A stretch of DNA of 64,000 bases from Allobosea sp. Root381 (GTDB taxonomy: Bacteria; Pseudomonadota; Alphaproteobacteria; Rhizobiales; Beijerinckiaceae): assembly GCF_001429395.1 (NCBI RefSeq), contig NZ_LMJT01000017.1, positions 389 to 64,388 on the forward strand. Reading direction: 5' to 3'. Position numbers and translations under genes: made by a program. How positions within the stretch are numbered: position 1 is the first letter of the stretch; every line of letters begins with the position of its first letter. Below are positions 1 to 8,799 of this stretch, piece by piece. The notes beneath the pieces were generated by a model. It worked only from the letters and a program-made list of their open reading frames with translations, had not been told where the DNA came from and did no database searches.

Positions 1-3000
1 GGCACCGCCCTCGAGCAGGTCGTCGCCGGCCTCGCCGTGGAGCTCGTCGTCGCCGTCGCCGCCCTCGACAATGTCGTTGCCGGCCCCCGCCAGCACGAAA
101 TCGTCGCCATCGCCGGCGAGGATCACGTCGTCGCCGGCCGTGCCGGCGATTTCGTCATCACCGGGCGTGCCCAGGGTAGGGCCGCCCGGCACAGGGGCGT
201 CGGCCAGCGACACCACCGTGACATCGTCGAAGGAGACGCCCTCGCTGCCCCAGGAATAGAGGCCGAAGGTGCCCTTGGTCAGCCCGCGATCCTCGATCGC
301 ATAAGGGAAAAGCGCCTCGCCATCGACATAGGCCGAGATGCGGTTGTCGACGATGTCGAGGCGCAGCGCGGTATCCTTGCCGACCGCATATTTGTGCCAG
401 GCTTGGCCGAGCACCTCCTCGATGCCGTCCTGCAGGCGCAGCAGGGTCCAGACCTGATGCTGGTGGTTGAGTTCGAGCTTATAATAGTTGTTCGGGTCCT
501 GATAATGAAAGACGAGTCCGAGCCCATCGTCGTCCGGGGTGCGGAAGGAAAGCTCGATCGAGTAATCCTTCCAGTCATAGGCGCCTTCCGTATCGTACAC
601 GGCGATGGTACCTTTGCGCAGGATGTAATTGCCATCCCCGAGCGGGCTCCAACCCTTCTGCCAGATGTCGGCGTTGTTGGGACCGCCAGCGGTGAGCTGC
701 TCGCTGTAGATGTTTGACTTCTGGACAAGCCTGCCGTTCTCGACCACCCAGTTCGAAGGCCCGCCGATGGTGCCCTCGTCGAGGATCGACCAGACGCTGT
801 CGAGCGCACCGTCCTGGAAGCGATCCTGCATCAGCACGGCATCATGGCCGACGACATCGACCGCGACGAGATCGGTCGCGACCTTGCCGGCTGCGTCGAC
901 GACCTCAAGCAGAACCTGCCTGGTGCCGATGGGCAGCGCCACAGTGGCTTCCGCGGTCTCGGCCACCACGGTGCCATCGACGAGCCAGCGATAGGTAACG
1001 ATCGAATCGGGCCCGAAGGAGGACTTCGCCGAGAGATTGACCAGGGCGAAATCCTCGCCTTGCGAGGCGACGGCACGCATATCACCCTCGCCATGGGCCG
1101 TCAGATCGAGGCGGTTGACCACGACATCGTCGAAGATCGAGCTCTTCTGGCCGCTCGAATAGACGCCGACGGTTCCGCCCGAGAGCGGATCGGTATCCGT
1201 CACCGGCCCGCCGAAGACGCTTTTGCCCTCGAGCAGGATGTCGATCCGGCCACCAGAGACGATCACGCGCAGATCGAGCGCATCGTTGAAGCGATAGCCG
1301 GCCGCCGTCTGCGCCAGCACGGTCTCGACGCCGTCCTTGACCCGCACGAGGCTGCGCGAGAGGCCCTCGTTGTCCATGACGAAGCGATAGTGGTTCTGCG
1401 CATCCTGATAGTAGAAGACCACGCCGATATCGTCGTTGTCGGTCGATTTCAGCGTGACCTCGTAGCTGTAGTCGCTCCAGCCCTTCGCGTCCTCGGCGTT
1501 CCAGACCAGGAGCTTGCCCGCGGCGTCGCTACGGTCATGCAGCGCGCCCTCGCCGGAGGCGGGTGCGTCGGGCGCATGGATCGAGCCCTTCACGCTCCAG
1601 CCGTCCAGGCTCTCGGCCAGGTTCTGGTCCCAGAGCGTCAGCGAACCACCGCCGAAGCTCGGCGCGAGGCTGCCGTCGTCGAAATCGAACTGCACGGCAT
1701 GGGCGGGATCGACCTGGGCTTCCTGCATGATGCCGCCGGCCTTGGCGCCGCCGAGCGCGGTGATCTCGGCCGTGCTCATCACCTTGTCGGTGAAGAAGAC
1801 GCTGTTCACGAAGCCGGGCAGCGTCTCCATGTTCCACTGGAAGTGGCCCTCGTCCGAGAAGATCAGGAAGCCCTTCTCCGGATCGATCTGGTAGCGCGCG
1901 GTCGGCATCGACTGCGTGCCGACGAGCACGCCCTGCAGGTACTTGCTCAGCGTCACCGTGCCGTCGCCGTTGTCGGAAACCGTCAGCGCGATGCGCTGCC
2001 ACTGATCGACCGCGAACTTGCCGGTGTAGCTGCCATTGATGCCGATGCCGCCGGCCATGTTCACCAGGAAGTCGGCATCGCTGAGATTGGTCGGGTCGGT
2101 CTGGAGCAGGGCCATCCAGTGATTGGTCGCCTTCGGCGCGAACACGTCCCAGATGATGGTGTAGCTGCGGATCGGGCCGCCATCAGCCGGTGCGAAGCCG
2201 GGCTTGACCAGATAGCCCTCATCCGGACGCGTCGCCGGGAAGGCCATGATCTCGTCGTCGCCGCCGGGCAGCGGGATCGCGCCGAGGTCCTCGGGCGTGC
2301 CGAAATGCGTCTCCTCGAAGATGCTCTCGGGCTCGACCACGGAGAAGCTGCCGTCGCCATGGCTGGGCGCCAAGGGATCGGCCGGGTCGAAATCGAACTG
2401 GACGGCATGGCCGCCGGCCGGAGCCACCGGCAGGATGCCGTCGGCGTCTGCCTTCCCGAGAGCGCTGACCTCGGCCGCGGTCAGCGGCTTGTCGGCGAAC
2501 ATGACGCTGCTGACGTAGCCGGACTGGGTCTGCAGGTTCGAGCCGTTGGGGGCATTGTCGGAGAAGATCAGGAAGCCCTTCTCGGGATCGATCTGGAAGC
2601 GCGCGGTCGGCATCGACTGCGTGCCGAGCAGCACGCCATCGAGATATTTGGCAAGCGTGGCATTGCCGTTGCCGAGATCGGTGACCGTCAACACGACACG
2701 CTGCCAGGCGCCGTAATGAAACGTGCCCTTGTAGTCGCCGTTGATGCCGATGCCGCCGGACATGTTGATCAGGAAATCGGCGTCGTTGCTGGAGGATTGC
2801 GCCGGGTCGGTCTGGAGGAAAGCGAACCACTTGCCGCGGTTCTCGACCGGGACCAGCACGTCCATGGCCAGCGTATAGCTCTTGATCGGCGCGGAGGAGC
2901 CGAAATCCGGCCGGATCAGGAAGCCTTCGGTCGTCGGCGCGGTGGCCGGGAAGGACATCACGCTGCCGGTGCCGCCCGGCAGGGCCGGCAGGCCGAACTG

Positions 3001-4647
3001 CTCAGGCGTGTCGAAGGCGATCTGCTCCGAGAGGTCGGGCCCGCGGGGAACCGGCGGCTTGCTCCAGCCATCGGCATTGCCGTCGTTGAAATTGTCGACA
3101 AGCAGGGTATCGGCGTCGGACACCACCACCCGCACCTCGTCGATCGAGACCTTGCCGCTGCGGTCGGTGACGACGAGGGTGAAATCATGCTTGCCGGCCG
3201 CGAGATCGAGCGTCGCGGTCGGGCCGGTCGCGACCACCCGGCCATCGGCATCGCGCCACTCATAGGACTGCGCGAGAGCGGGATTGAGGGTGCTGCTGCC
3301 GTCAAGCGACACCTGCATGCGATCGGCACCGGCCGGGGCCGCCGCGAAGACGTCGCCGCCCGCCTTGGCCTGGGCGTAGAGCTCAGGGGTGCCGAGATCG
3401 AGCCCGGTGATCTCCTGCTGATGATCGCGATACGGCCCGGTCAGGCCATCGCGATCGAGTTCCTCCTTGCCGCGATAGCCGGTGAGGTACTCGTCGCGCT
3501 CGGCAAAATAGGTCGAGGTGAAGATGCGGCCATTGTCCGGATCGATGGTGATGAGCCGGATCGCGCCCTCGCCGCCGCCGGTGACGATCTCGTTGGCGGA
3601 CCCGCTCTGGTAGTCCGCCAGCATCTCGACGACGCTGTTGCCGAATTGGGAGTAGCTGATGTTGGTCTCGGCGGAATCACCGAGCACATGACCCGACAGC
3701 GTCATGACGACGTTCGGATATTTGCTGGTCAGTTCGCGATAGACCGCCTCGCCGTCATTGGCGCCTTCAGCCGAATTGGCGACGCCATAGCCGGTGACCG
3801 GCGCGGCGCCGATGGTCGAGGCCATGGCGTCGCTACGGCCGGCATAGGTCGTCAGCGTGTGGGAGGCGATGATGACGCGATGGTCGAGATTGGCTTCGAT
3901 GACGTCGCCCGCCCAGCGCATCACGTCGTCGCGCGGCGCGAATTCCAGGCTCAGCACCAGCCACTTCGTGCCGTCCGGCGCGGTGAAGCTGTGATAGCTG
4001 TTGGCCGAGCGCTCGGGTTCGGCATCGTAGACGCCGCGAAAGGTGCCGGGATTGGTCGCGGCCTGCTTCTCGGGCGAGAACAGGTTGTCGAGGAAAGTGG
4101 TCGAATGATCCGCGGCCGAGCCGCCTGCGGCCTGGTCGTGGTTCCCGGGCAGGATCGAATAGGCGATCTTGCCGTCGAGCTTGCGGATCGCCGCTTCGGC
4201 GATCGCCCATTGCGCGGCGTTGTTGTGATCGGTGACGTCGCCGAGACCGACCACGAAGTCGAGGTTCAGGCTATCGGCATTGTTCGCGAGCCACTGCGTC
4301 ATCTCGCCGAAGATGTGGCTCTTGGCGGCGTTCGAGGTGTAGTTCTGCGTGTCCGGCAGCGCCGCGATGGTGAAGGCGTTTGTACCCGCCGCATTGACGC
4401 GGACATTGTCGCTGACCGTGCTGCCGTCGCCCGCTGTCGCCGTGACGACGAGATCGGCATAGCCGAGGCCGAGCGCGCTCACCGTGAGGACGCCGTCCAC
4501 GATTGCGGCCGACACGGCGGTGCCGTCGCTGCTCGCGACCGAGAACGTCGTATAGCTGTCGCCAAAGGCCGCTTTGAGATCGACCTGCTTGGTTGCGTCG
4601 GCACCGATGCGCAGCAGCATGTCGTTGATGGGGTTCAAGTGGGCCAT
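1..4647 (-). CDS. Secreted RTX metallophosphoesterase with PKD and LamG-like domains (3' end beyond window)
   Basis: The minus-strand frame stays open from ATG 4647 (SD GGAGAGG just upstream) to the window edge, at least 1549 residues. An N-terminal Ig/invasin-like stretch is followed by a calcineurin-type phosphoesterase with DTQ (about residue 99), GLGDVTD, GNHD (about 168), ASHT and SGHV (about 317). This is the usual metal-ligand set, with the Gln variant of DxH that is common in LamG-linked relatives. Next come PKD-like segments and at least four LamG/jelly-roll domains (LamG around 2220-2880 and 1535-2210, then two concanavalin-like domains). The visible end enters RTX nonapeptides of the GGDGDDELHGEAG type. 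There is no Sec signal, so export by a type I system is likely and the operon at 11925-17378 is the obvious candidate. Function is inferred to be an extracellular, calcium-folded phosphodiesterase or nucleotidase bound to carbohydrate. It is divergent from the LysR gene. Confidence 0.85.
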   Translation of the reverse strand, partial: MAHLNPINDMLLRIGADATKQVDLKAAFGDSYTTFSVASSDGTAVSAAIVDGVLTVSALGLGYADLVVTATAGDGSTVSDNVRVNAAGTNAFTIAALPDTQNYTSNAAKSHIFGEMTQWLANNADSLNLDFVVGLGDVTDHNNAAQWAIAEAAIRKLDGKIAYSILPGNHDQAAGGSAADHSTTFLDNLFSPEKQAATNPGTFRGVYDAEPERSANSYHSFTAPDGTKWLVLSLEFAPRDDVMRWAGDVIEANLDHRVIIASHTLTTYAGRSDAMASTIGAAPVTGYGVANSAEGANDGEAVYRELTSKYPNVVMTLSGHVLGDSAETNISYSQFGNSVVEMLADYQSGSANEIVTGGGEGAIRLITIDPDNGRIFTSTYFAERDEYLTGYRGKEELDRDGLTGPYRDHQQEITGLDLGTPELYAQAKAGGDVFAAAPAGADRMQVSLDGSSTLNPALAQSYEWRDADGRVVATGPTATLDLAAGKHDFTLVVTDRSGKVSIDEVRVVVSDADTLLVDNFNDGNADGWSKPPVPRGPDLSEQIAFDTPEQFGLPALPGGTGSVMSFPATAPTTEGFLIRPDFGSSAPIKSYTLAMDVLVPVENRGKWFAFLQTDPAQSSSNDADFLINMSGGIGINGDYKGTFHYGAWQRVVLTVTDLGNGNATLAKYLDGVLLGTQSMPTARFQIDPEKGFLIFSDNAPNGSNLQTQSGYVSSVMFADKPLTAAEVSALGKADADGILPVAPAGGHAVQFDFDPADPLAPSHGDGSFSVVEPESIFEETHFGTPEDLGAIPLPGGDDEIMAFPATRPDEGYLVKPGFAPADGGPIRSYTIIWDVFAPKATNHWMALLQTDPTNLSDADFLVNMAGGIGINGSYTGKFAVDQWQRIALTVSDNGDGTVTLSKYLQGVLVGTQSMPTARYQIDPEKGFLIFSDEGHFQWNMETLPGFVNSVFFTDKVMSTAEITALGGAKAGGIMQEAQVDPAHAVQFDFDDGSLAPSFGGGSLTLWDQNLAESLDGWSVKGSIHAPDAPASGEGALHDRSDAAGKLLVWNAEDAKGWSDYSYEVTLKSTDNDDIGVVFYYQDAQNHYRFVMDNEGLSRSLVRVKDGVETVLAQTAAGYRFNDALDLRVIVSGGRIDILLEGKSVFGGPVTDTDPLSGGTVGVYSSGQKSSIFDDVVVNRLDLTAHGEGDMRAVASQGEDFALVNLSAKSSFGPDSIVTYRWLVDGTVVAETAEATVALPIGTRQVLLEVVDAAGKVATDLVAVDVVGHDAVLMQDRFQDGALDSVWSILDEGTIGGPSNWVVENGRLVQKSNIYSEQLTAGGPNNADIWQKGWSPLGDGNYILRKGTIAVYDTEGAYDWKDYSIELSFRTPDDDGLGLVFHYQDPNNYYKLELNHQHQVWTLLRLQDGIEEVLGQAWHKYAVGKDTALRLDIVDNRISAYVDGEALFPYAIEDRGLTKGTFGLYSWGSEGVSFDDVTVVSLADAPVPGGPTLGTPGDDEIAGTAGDDVILAGDGDDFVLAGAGNDIVEGGDGDDELHGEAGDDLLEGGA

Positions 4648-4770
4648 GGTCGATCCTCTCCGCACAACACAGTCGGGTGATGCCCGGAGCTTTGGAGAGG
4701 GCGGGCCGCGCAATCCAATAGAAACGGCCAATGGGTTTCATAGGTCGGTAACCATGCCGGGAACCGGCTC

Positions 4771-5676
4771 GTGAACGACGCGCAGCTGCGTTGCTTCCAC
4801 GTCGCCGCGACGGAAGGCAGCATCACGCGTGCGGCGGCGCGTCTCGGCATCAGCCAGCCGACGGTGTCCTCGCAGATCAAGATCCTGGAGGAGGGCTACG
4901 GCGTTCAGCTGTTCCGGCGCGTCGGCCGCACGATCGAGCTCACCGATTTCGGCATCCATCTCAAGGCGGTGACGGAGCGGCTCTACGCCGCGCAGGAGGA
5001 GGCACGCGAGCTCCTCGTCGGCCACCAGAACCTCAGCAAGGGCCATCTGCGGATCGGCGCGGTCGGCCCCTATCACGTCCTGCCGGTGCTGCAGGAGCTG
5101 CGCCTGCGCTATCCGGAGGTGACATTCTCGCTACGCGTCGGCAACTCGGCCGCGATCTTCGAGGCGATGTCGCGCTATGACATTGACATCGGCATCATGG
5201 CCGACCTCAAGCCGGGGGACAGCAAGCTTCACATCCAGCTGCTGCGACGCGACGAAATCGCCGTCCTCGTCCACCGCGACCACCCCTTTGCCGAACGCGA
5301 ATGCGTCTCGCGCGCAGAGCTGGTCGGCGAGACCATCATCATTCGCGAGCCCGGCTCGGTGACACGCAGCGCCTTCCTCAACGCCCTGGTCGCGGCCGAT
5401 CTTGCGATGCCGCGCTTCCTGGACATCGAATCCCGCGAGGCGACCAAGGAGGCCGTGGCCTGCGGCTTCGGCATCGCGCCGGTGCTTCGATCCGAAGCCG
5501 GCGAGGACCGACGTTGCGTCCTCGTTCCGATCGAACCGCCCGCGCCGTTCTTTGACGAGTATGTCGCCTGTTCACGGGAGCTCGTCCGAACTCCGTTGAT
5601 CAAGGCGTTCCTCGAAGCGGCCAGCAAGGTCTGCGATAGACGAACCAGCGCCAATGAGCACCGTCTTCGCTGTTGA
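4771..5676 (+). CDS. LysR-family transcriptional regulator
   Basis: This 301-residue protein starts at GTG 4771. Residues 1-60 form the winged HTH (motifs SITRAAARLGISQPTVS and LFRRVGRTIELT), and residues 90-290 form the periplasmic-binding-like effector domain. The gene is divergent from the RTX phosphoesterase with a 123-bp gap, so by the usual LysR logic it is a candidate regulator of that gene. N-termini of this style (NDAQLRCFHVAATEGS) also occur in LysR proteins beside phosphonate genes, which would fit a phosphorus theme, but this is only a resemblance. The effector is unknown. No good SD is seen before the GTG. Confidence 0.9.
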   Translation: MNDAQLRCFHVAATEGSITRAAARLGISQPTVSSQIKILEEGYGVQLFRRVGRTIELTDFGIHLKAVTERLYAAQEEARELLVGHQNLSKGHLRIGAVGPYHVLPVLQELRLRYPEVTFSLRVGNSAAIFEAMSRYDIDIGIMADLKPGDSKLHIQLLRRDEIAVLVHRDHPFAERECVSRAELVGETIIIREPGSVTRSAFLNALVAADLAMPRFLDIESREATKEAVACGFGIAPVLRSEAGEDRRCVLVPIEPPAPFFDEYVACSRELVRTPLIKAFLEAASKVCDRRTSANEHRLRC

Positions 5677-5914
5677 ATCGATCGTGATGTGACGAGGGAC
5701 AATCAAGCCAGATCTCGCGGCGGCGGCGGATCCGTTGCATGCGGACATGGTCGTCGGTCCCAGCGCGCCGCTTCGTCATCATGAGCAGTTCGCGCCCGGT
5801 CGGATGAGCCCATCGGCGAGTTTGCGGGTCGCTGGACCCATGGACTCGTCGAGGCGATTGGCAAGATAGGCCTCGGATATGACTTCGCTATTGGCGGCGC
5901 GAAGCGAAGCACGC

Positions 5915-6919
5915 TTAGCCAAGGCGTGATTGCTCACGAAACTGACGCGGCGTCACGCCTGAGATCCGTCGGAAAGCGCGGCTGAAATGTGCCGGATCGG
6001 TGTAGCCGGAGGAGAAGGCAACATCGATGATCCTGCAATCGGTGTCTTGCAGCAGCCGGCTCGCATGCTCGTAGCGGACCGTATCGAGGATGTCCGAATA
6101 GGACAGGCCGACATGGGCGAGCTTGCGTTGGAGCGTGCGCGTGCTGACGCCCGCGATCTCGGCGACGTCGGCAAGTGCCGTTGTTCGCTCGTCGAGATAG
6201 GCCGGCAGCATGAGCTTGAGCAGTTCGACGATGTCGTAGGCGGAAGGGCCGGCCTCATGGTCCCGCGGCGGCGCAAACGACGCGGTCGAACGGTTGGGTA
6301 GGCTGAGGAGCGAGATCGGCACGCTGACCCAGGCGGCATGCTGATCCGACAGAAACCGCACATTCGGCCAGGAGGACCGCGTCGCCGGGCTCGGCGCATA
6401 AGACGATTCGAAGGCGATTGCCGTGGGCATCCAGTCGGGCCCCGCGAACTGGCGGACGATGTAGACCGAGAAGATATTCTGGATCCATTGCGCGTATTTC
6501 AGGTGCAGGCGCCCGCTCGTCACGGCAAGCCTGCTGCAGACCCGCACATGATCCGCGTCATGTTCGATCCACATGCTCAGAATGGTGTCCTCCCGCGACG
6601 CCTCTTGGCAGGCATGCCGGAGCGCGACGAGCAGCGTCGGCGAATGCGCGATCAGGGCCCGTGTCCTTTCCCTCATATGGGAGAAATGCAGGCGCTGGGC
6701 GGCGAGAAAGCCGAAATCCTCGATGCCCTGGCTCTTCTGAGCGGTCTCGACGAAGCGCAGCGCCGGCAGGAGCGGCAGATAGAGCTCGCTCTTCTCGGCC
6801 AGCGACGAGGGCAGCCGGGACTTCTCCAGGAGCATATCCGTCGGAGCGCCGATATCGTCGAGGATGCTGACGAAAGGCAACAGGAACTGGCCACGCGTCA
6901 AAGGGATGTCAGCCATCAA
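5915..6919 (-). CDS. AraC-family transcriptional regulator (arabinose-binding-like N-domain)
   Basis: This 334-residue regulator has a roughly 200-residue N-terminal domain of the Arabinose_bd type (PF12625; OruR/VirS-like relatives). A C-terminal AraC double HTH lies at about residues 235-330 (DVAEIAGVSTRTLQRKL, then DVAFSSGYTDPAHFSRAFRR and GVTPRQFRE). It is transcribed away from the envelope cluster at 7531-11538. The 611-bp gap between them contains a triple-TGGC site (7009-7031) that recurs before the second barrel gene, so the likely targets are those genes and possibly itself. The ligand is unknown. Confidence 0.92.
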   Translation of the reverse strand: MMADIPLTRGQFLLPFVSILDDIGAPTDMLLEKSRLPSSLAEKSELYLPLLPALRFVETAQKSQGIEDFGFLAAQRLHFSHMRERTRALIAHSPTLLVALRHACQEASREDTILSMWIEHDADHVRVCSRLAVTSGRLHLKYAQWIQNIFSVYIVRQFAGPDWMPTAIAFESSYAPSPATRSSWPNVRFLSDQHAAWVSVPISLLSLPNRSTASFAPPRDHEAGPSAYDIVELLKLMLPAYLDERTTALADVAEIAGVSTRTLQRKLAHVGLSYSDILDTVRYEHASRLLQDTDCRIIDVAFSSGYTDPAHFSRAFRRISGVTPRQFREQSRLG

Positions 6920-7008
6920 ATCACGCCGTTGTCACAGGGTCGATACGTCCTTTGGCCGCGATTTCGCGTGGAACGCGCCGGAGAAACAGAGAATAACCCG
7001 CTTGCGGG

Positions 7009-7035
7009 TGGCGCAAAATGGCAAGACTGGCAACC
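7009..7035 (+). promoter_or_regulatory. Candidate AraC-type operator, copy 1 (three phased TGGC boxes)
   Basis: TGGC occurs at 7009, 7019 and 7028, about one helical turn apart, with core AAATGGCAAGACTGGC. The same block recurs at 8589-8615 with two or three differences. Helically phased direct repeats are typical of AraC-family binding sites, and the nearest regulator gene (5915-6919) is of that family. The regulator-site pairing is inference. Confidence 0.5.
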
Positions 7036-7204
7036 CGTTTATACAGCAAATACTCCAGATAGAGCCTGCCGGCTAAGCCGAAAGTGACCAGCCCTGTGGA
7101 GTATCCACTATTCAAAACGATCCATTGACGGAAATTCAGCCATGAGGGCGCCGCCCGTGCGGTGGCTCTCATGGCGTCGAGCCGGTCTCGACGGCGGGGA
7201 AATT

Positions 7205-7420
7205 CAAGGAGAAACCGTGCGCCGGCTCGTTATCGATTTGATGTCGGTAACATCGCGTAGACCAGCCCGGGCGTCCGGCCTGCGGCTGCACCGTGATCGC
7301 CGGGGGCGTCGAGACACACGCCGAATCCTCGCTGCTCTCCCAGCTCTACCGGCTCGGCGTTCCCCTTCCTGTTCGCAGAGTGGGCGCTTGCCTGTCTTCC
7401 AGCCATCACATGGCCAGTGA
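7205..7420 (+). pseudogene. Truncated copy of the 5' end of the 8800-9582 barrel gene
   Basis: SD AAGGAGAAA and GTG 7217 open a frame reading VRRLVIDLMSVTSRRPARAS. The gene at 8800 begins after the same SD with VRRLAIGLISASLHMPAWAS. The two DNAs align without gaps for about 80 bp at roughly 70 percent identity, then diverge. From there the frame runs to 7420 with Arg/Pro-rich sequence unlike any barrel. It is best read as the leftover start of a tandem duplicate; a short expressed leader peptide is the alternative. Confidence 0.4.
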
Positions 7421-7530
7421 GCGTCATCGCAAACTGCGCAAAGCCCCAGTCTGCGGGCGACCGTCCTTCGATTGAATTGCCGGGCCATCCGCAGATGGCT
7501 CTCTGAGATTGCCTACCAAGGAGTTTTTGA

Positions 7531-8349
7531 ATGCTATCGCGATTCGACCAACGGGCTGCGCTCTCGGCCTTGGCCTTGGTTGCTCAAGGCATTGGCCTGG
7601 GCGGTGCGCAGGCACAGGAAGCGAATGCCGATCTGGCGAAAAAGCTCAGCAATCCGGTGTCATCGCTGATCAGCGTGCCCTTTCAATTCAACTATGACCG
7701 GGGCTTCGGACCGAACCGGGGCGACCGGAAAATACTCGACATCCAACCTGTCATCCCGTTCTCATTGAACGAGGACTGGAACGTCATCTCCCGCACCATC
7801 GTCCCTGTCGTCTGGCAGCATGACATCGCAGGCCGCTCCGGCAACCAGTCCGGTCTTGGCGACGTCACGCAAAGCTTTTTTGTTTCCCCGACGCAGCCGA
7901 CCGCCGCCGGCATCATCTGGGGAGCCGGCCCCGTCTTCCTTCTTCCGACCGCAAGCGACGAATTGCTCGGCGGCGGCAAGTTCGGGATGGGTCTGACTGC
8001 CGTCGTCCTGAAGCAGGAAGGGCCATGGACGGTCGGGGCGCTTGCAAACCACATCTGGTCGGTTGCGGGGAAAGGAGACAGGTCCGACATCAGCGCAACC
8101 TACTTGCAGCCCTTCATCTCCTACAGGACATCCGACGCCTGGACGTTCACGCTCAATACCGAGAGCACTTACGACTGGGAGGCCGAACAATGGTCGGTGC
8201 CGATCAATCTCCAGGTTTCGAAACTCGTGACCTTCGGCAGGCAGCCGGTGAGTCTGACCGCGGGCATACGCTATTGGGCGGCCGCACCCAAGAATGGACC
8301 GAACGGCTGGGGTCCCCGCCTGGGGTTGACCTTCCTGTTTCCCACATAG
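7531..8349 (+). CDS. Outer-membrane beta-barrel protein, MetA phenol-degradation/transporter-like
   Basis: This 272-residue protein has a good SD (AAGGAG, 7 nt before ATG 7531) and a signal peptide ending about AQA-QEA. The remainder is alternating beta-strand sequence with blocks such as NYDRGFGPNRGDRKILDIQPV, VPVVWQHDI, and LPTASDELLGGGKFGMG. These resemble the Phenol_MetA_deg/transporter family (PF13557), and the chain ends in a barrel strand LGLTFLFPT. It is first in the AraC-linked cluster and probably a small outer-membrane channel. The substrate is not deducible. Stop at 8349 is followed by a 450-bp gap. Confidence 0.85.
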   Translation: MLSRFDQRAALSALALVAQGIGLGGAQAQEANADLAKKLSNPVSSLISVPFQFNYDRGFGPNRGDRKILDIQPVIPFSLNEDWNVISRTIVPVVWQHDIAGRSGNQSGLGDVTQSFFVSPTQPTAAGIIWGAGPVFLLPTASDELLGGGKFGMGLTAVVLKQEGPWTVGALANHIWSVAGKGDRSDISATYLQPFISYRTSDAWTFTLNTESTYDWEAEQWSVPINLQVSKLVTFGRQPVSLTAGIRYWAAAPKNGPNGWGPRLGLTFLFPT

Positions 8350-8588
8350 GGAAAATTCGGCGATCCAGCGCATTCGGGCGCGTCGCGGTGGCCCTGATAT
8401 GCGCGCTGCGGCGCCGCGGGCTCCCTCAGCTGGCCGATCCATCGGCATCCGGCCCGGACCGCCGTTTCGGCGTCAGCTCGAAGACCGCAGGAACTGGCAG
8501 GGACCAAGGGGCTTTCACCAATTGGATCACGCCGTACAGGCTTTCGCCGGAATCACCACCGAAACGGTGGGAGAATGACCGCTCTCGA

Positions 8589-8615
8589 TTGGCGCGAAAT
8601 GGCAAGACTGGCGAC
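8589..8615 (+). promoter_or_regulatory. Candidate AraC-type operator, copy 2
   Basis: The core AAATGGCAAGACTGGC is identical to 7017-7032, flanked by a third TGGC on the left (8589-8592). It lies about 185 bp before GTG 8800; copy 1 lies about 182 bp before the degenerate GTG 7217. Sequence between the motif and the start is not conserved, so the motif itself appears to be under selection. Confidence 0.5.
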
Positions 8616-8645
8616 CTGCCGATGGCCGAAATGATCTGAACAGAG

Positions 8646-8680
8646 TCCAACCGCCGATCGGAAAACAATCGGCGGTTGGA
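8646..8680. promoter_or_regulatory. Perfect 13-bp inverted repeat in the leader of the 8800 gene
   Basis: Arms TCCAACCGCCGAT (8646-8658) and its exact complement (8668-8680) enclose a 9-nt loop. There is no T-tract, so it is not a classical terminator. It sits between the putative operator and the coding start, so an mRNA leader structure or a second protein-binding dyad are both possible. Confidence 0.5.
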
Positions 8681-8799
8681 AGCGTCTGCGCCCGCTGGTG
8701 ACCAGCCTCGCGAAAGCTCGGTCATGTAGGCGCTTCGCATGTGCGTGCGCCCGCGCCATCGGGACCATGCCGACACCAGAGAAATGCCAAGGAGAAATA

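Larger units (their letters stand above)
6920..7530. promoter_or_regulatory. 611-bp divergent intergenic region (AraC gene / outer-membrane cluster)
   Basis: No convincing intact gene is present. The region holds the triple-TGGC motif (7009-7035), a decayed copy of a signal-peptide coding start (about 7205-7290) and the SD AAGGAG in front of ATG 7531. Open frames between 7290 and 7500 give no recognisable protein. Confidence 0.6.
8350..8799. promoter_or_regulatory. 450-bp gap with second operator copy and a long hairpin
   Basis: Nothing coding is supported between 8350 and 8588. The triple-TGGC block lies at 8589-8615, a perfect 13-bp-arm inverted repeat at 8646-8680, and the SD of the next gene at 8790-8795. 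This looks like a separate promoter for the gene at 8800. Confidence 0.55.

Noticed and set aside
844-4680. A 1278-codon plus-strand frame
   Set aside because: Antisense to the phosphoesterase/LamG protein, which has clear motifs and an SD; the plus frame matches no family.
5690-5914. Minus-strand frame reading like a coding fragment (EVISEAYLANRLDES) after the AraC stop
   Set aside because: Only about 45 codons, no start, no family recognised; could be an old gene remnant but cannot be supported.
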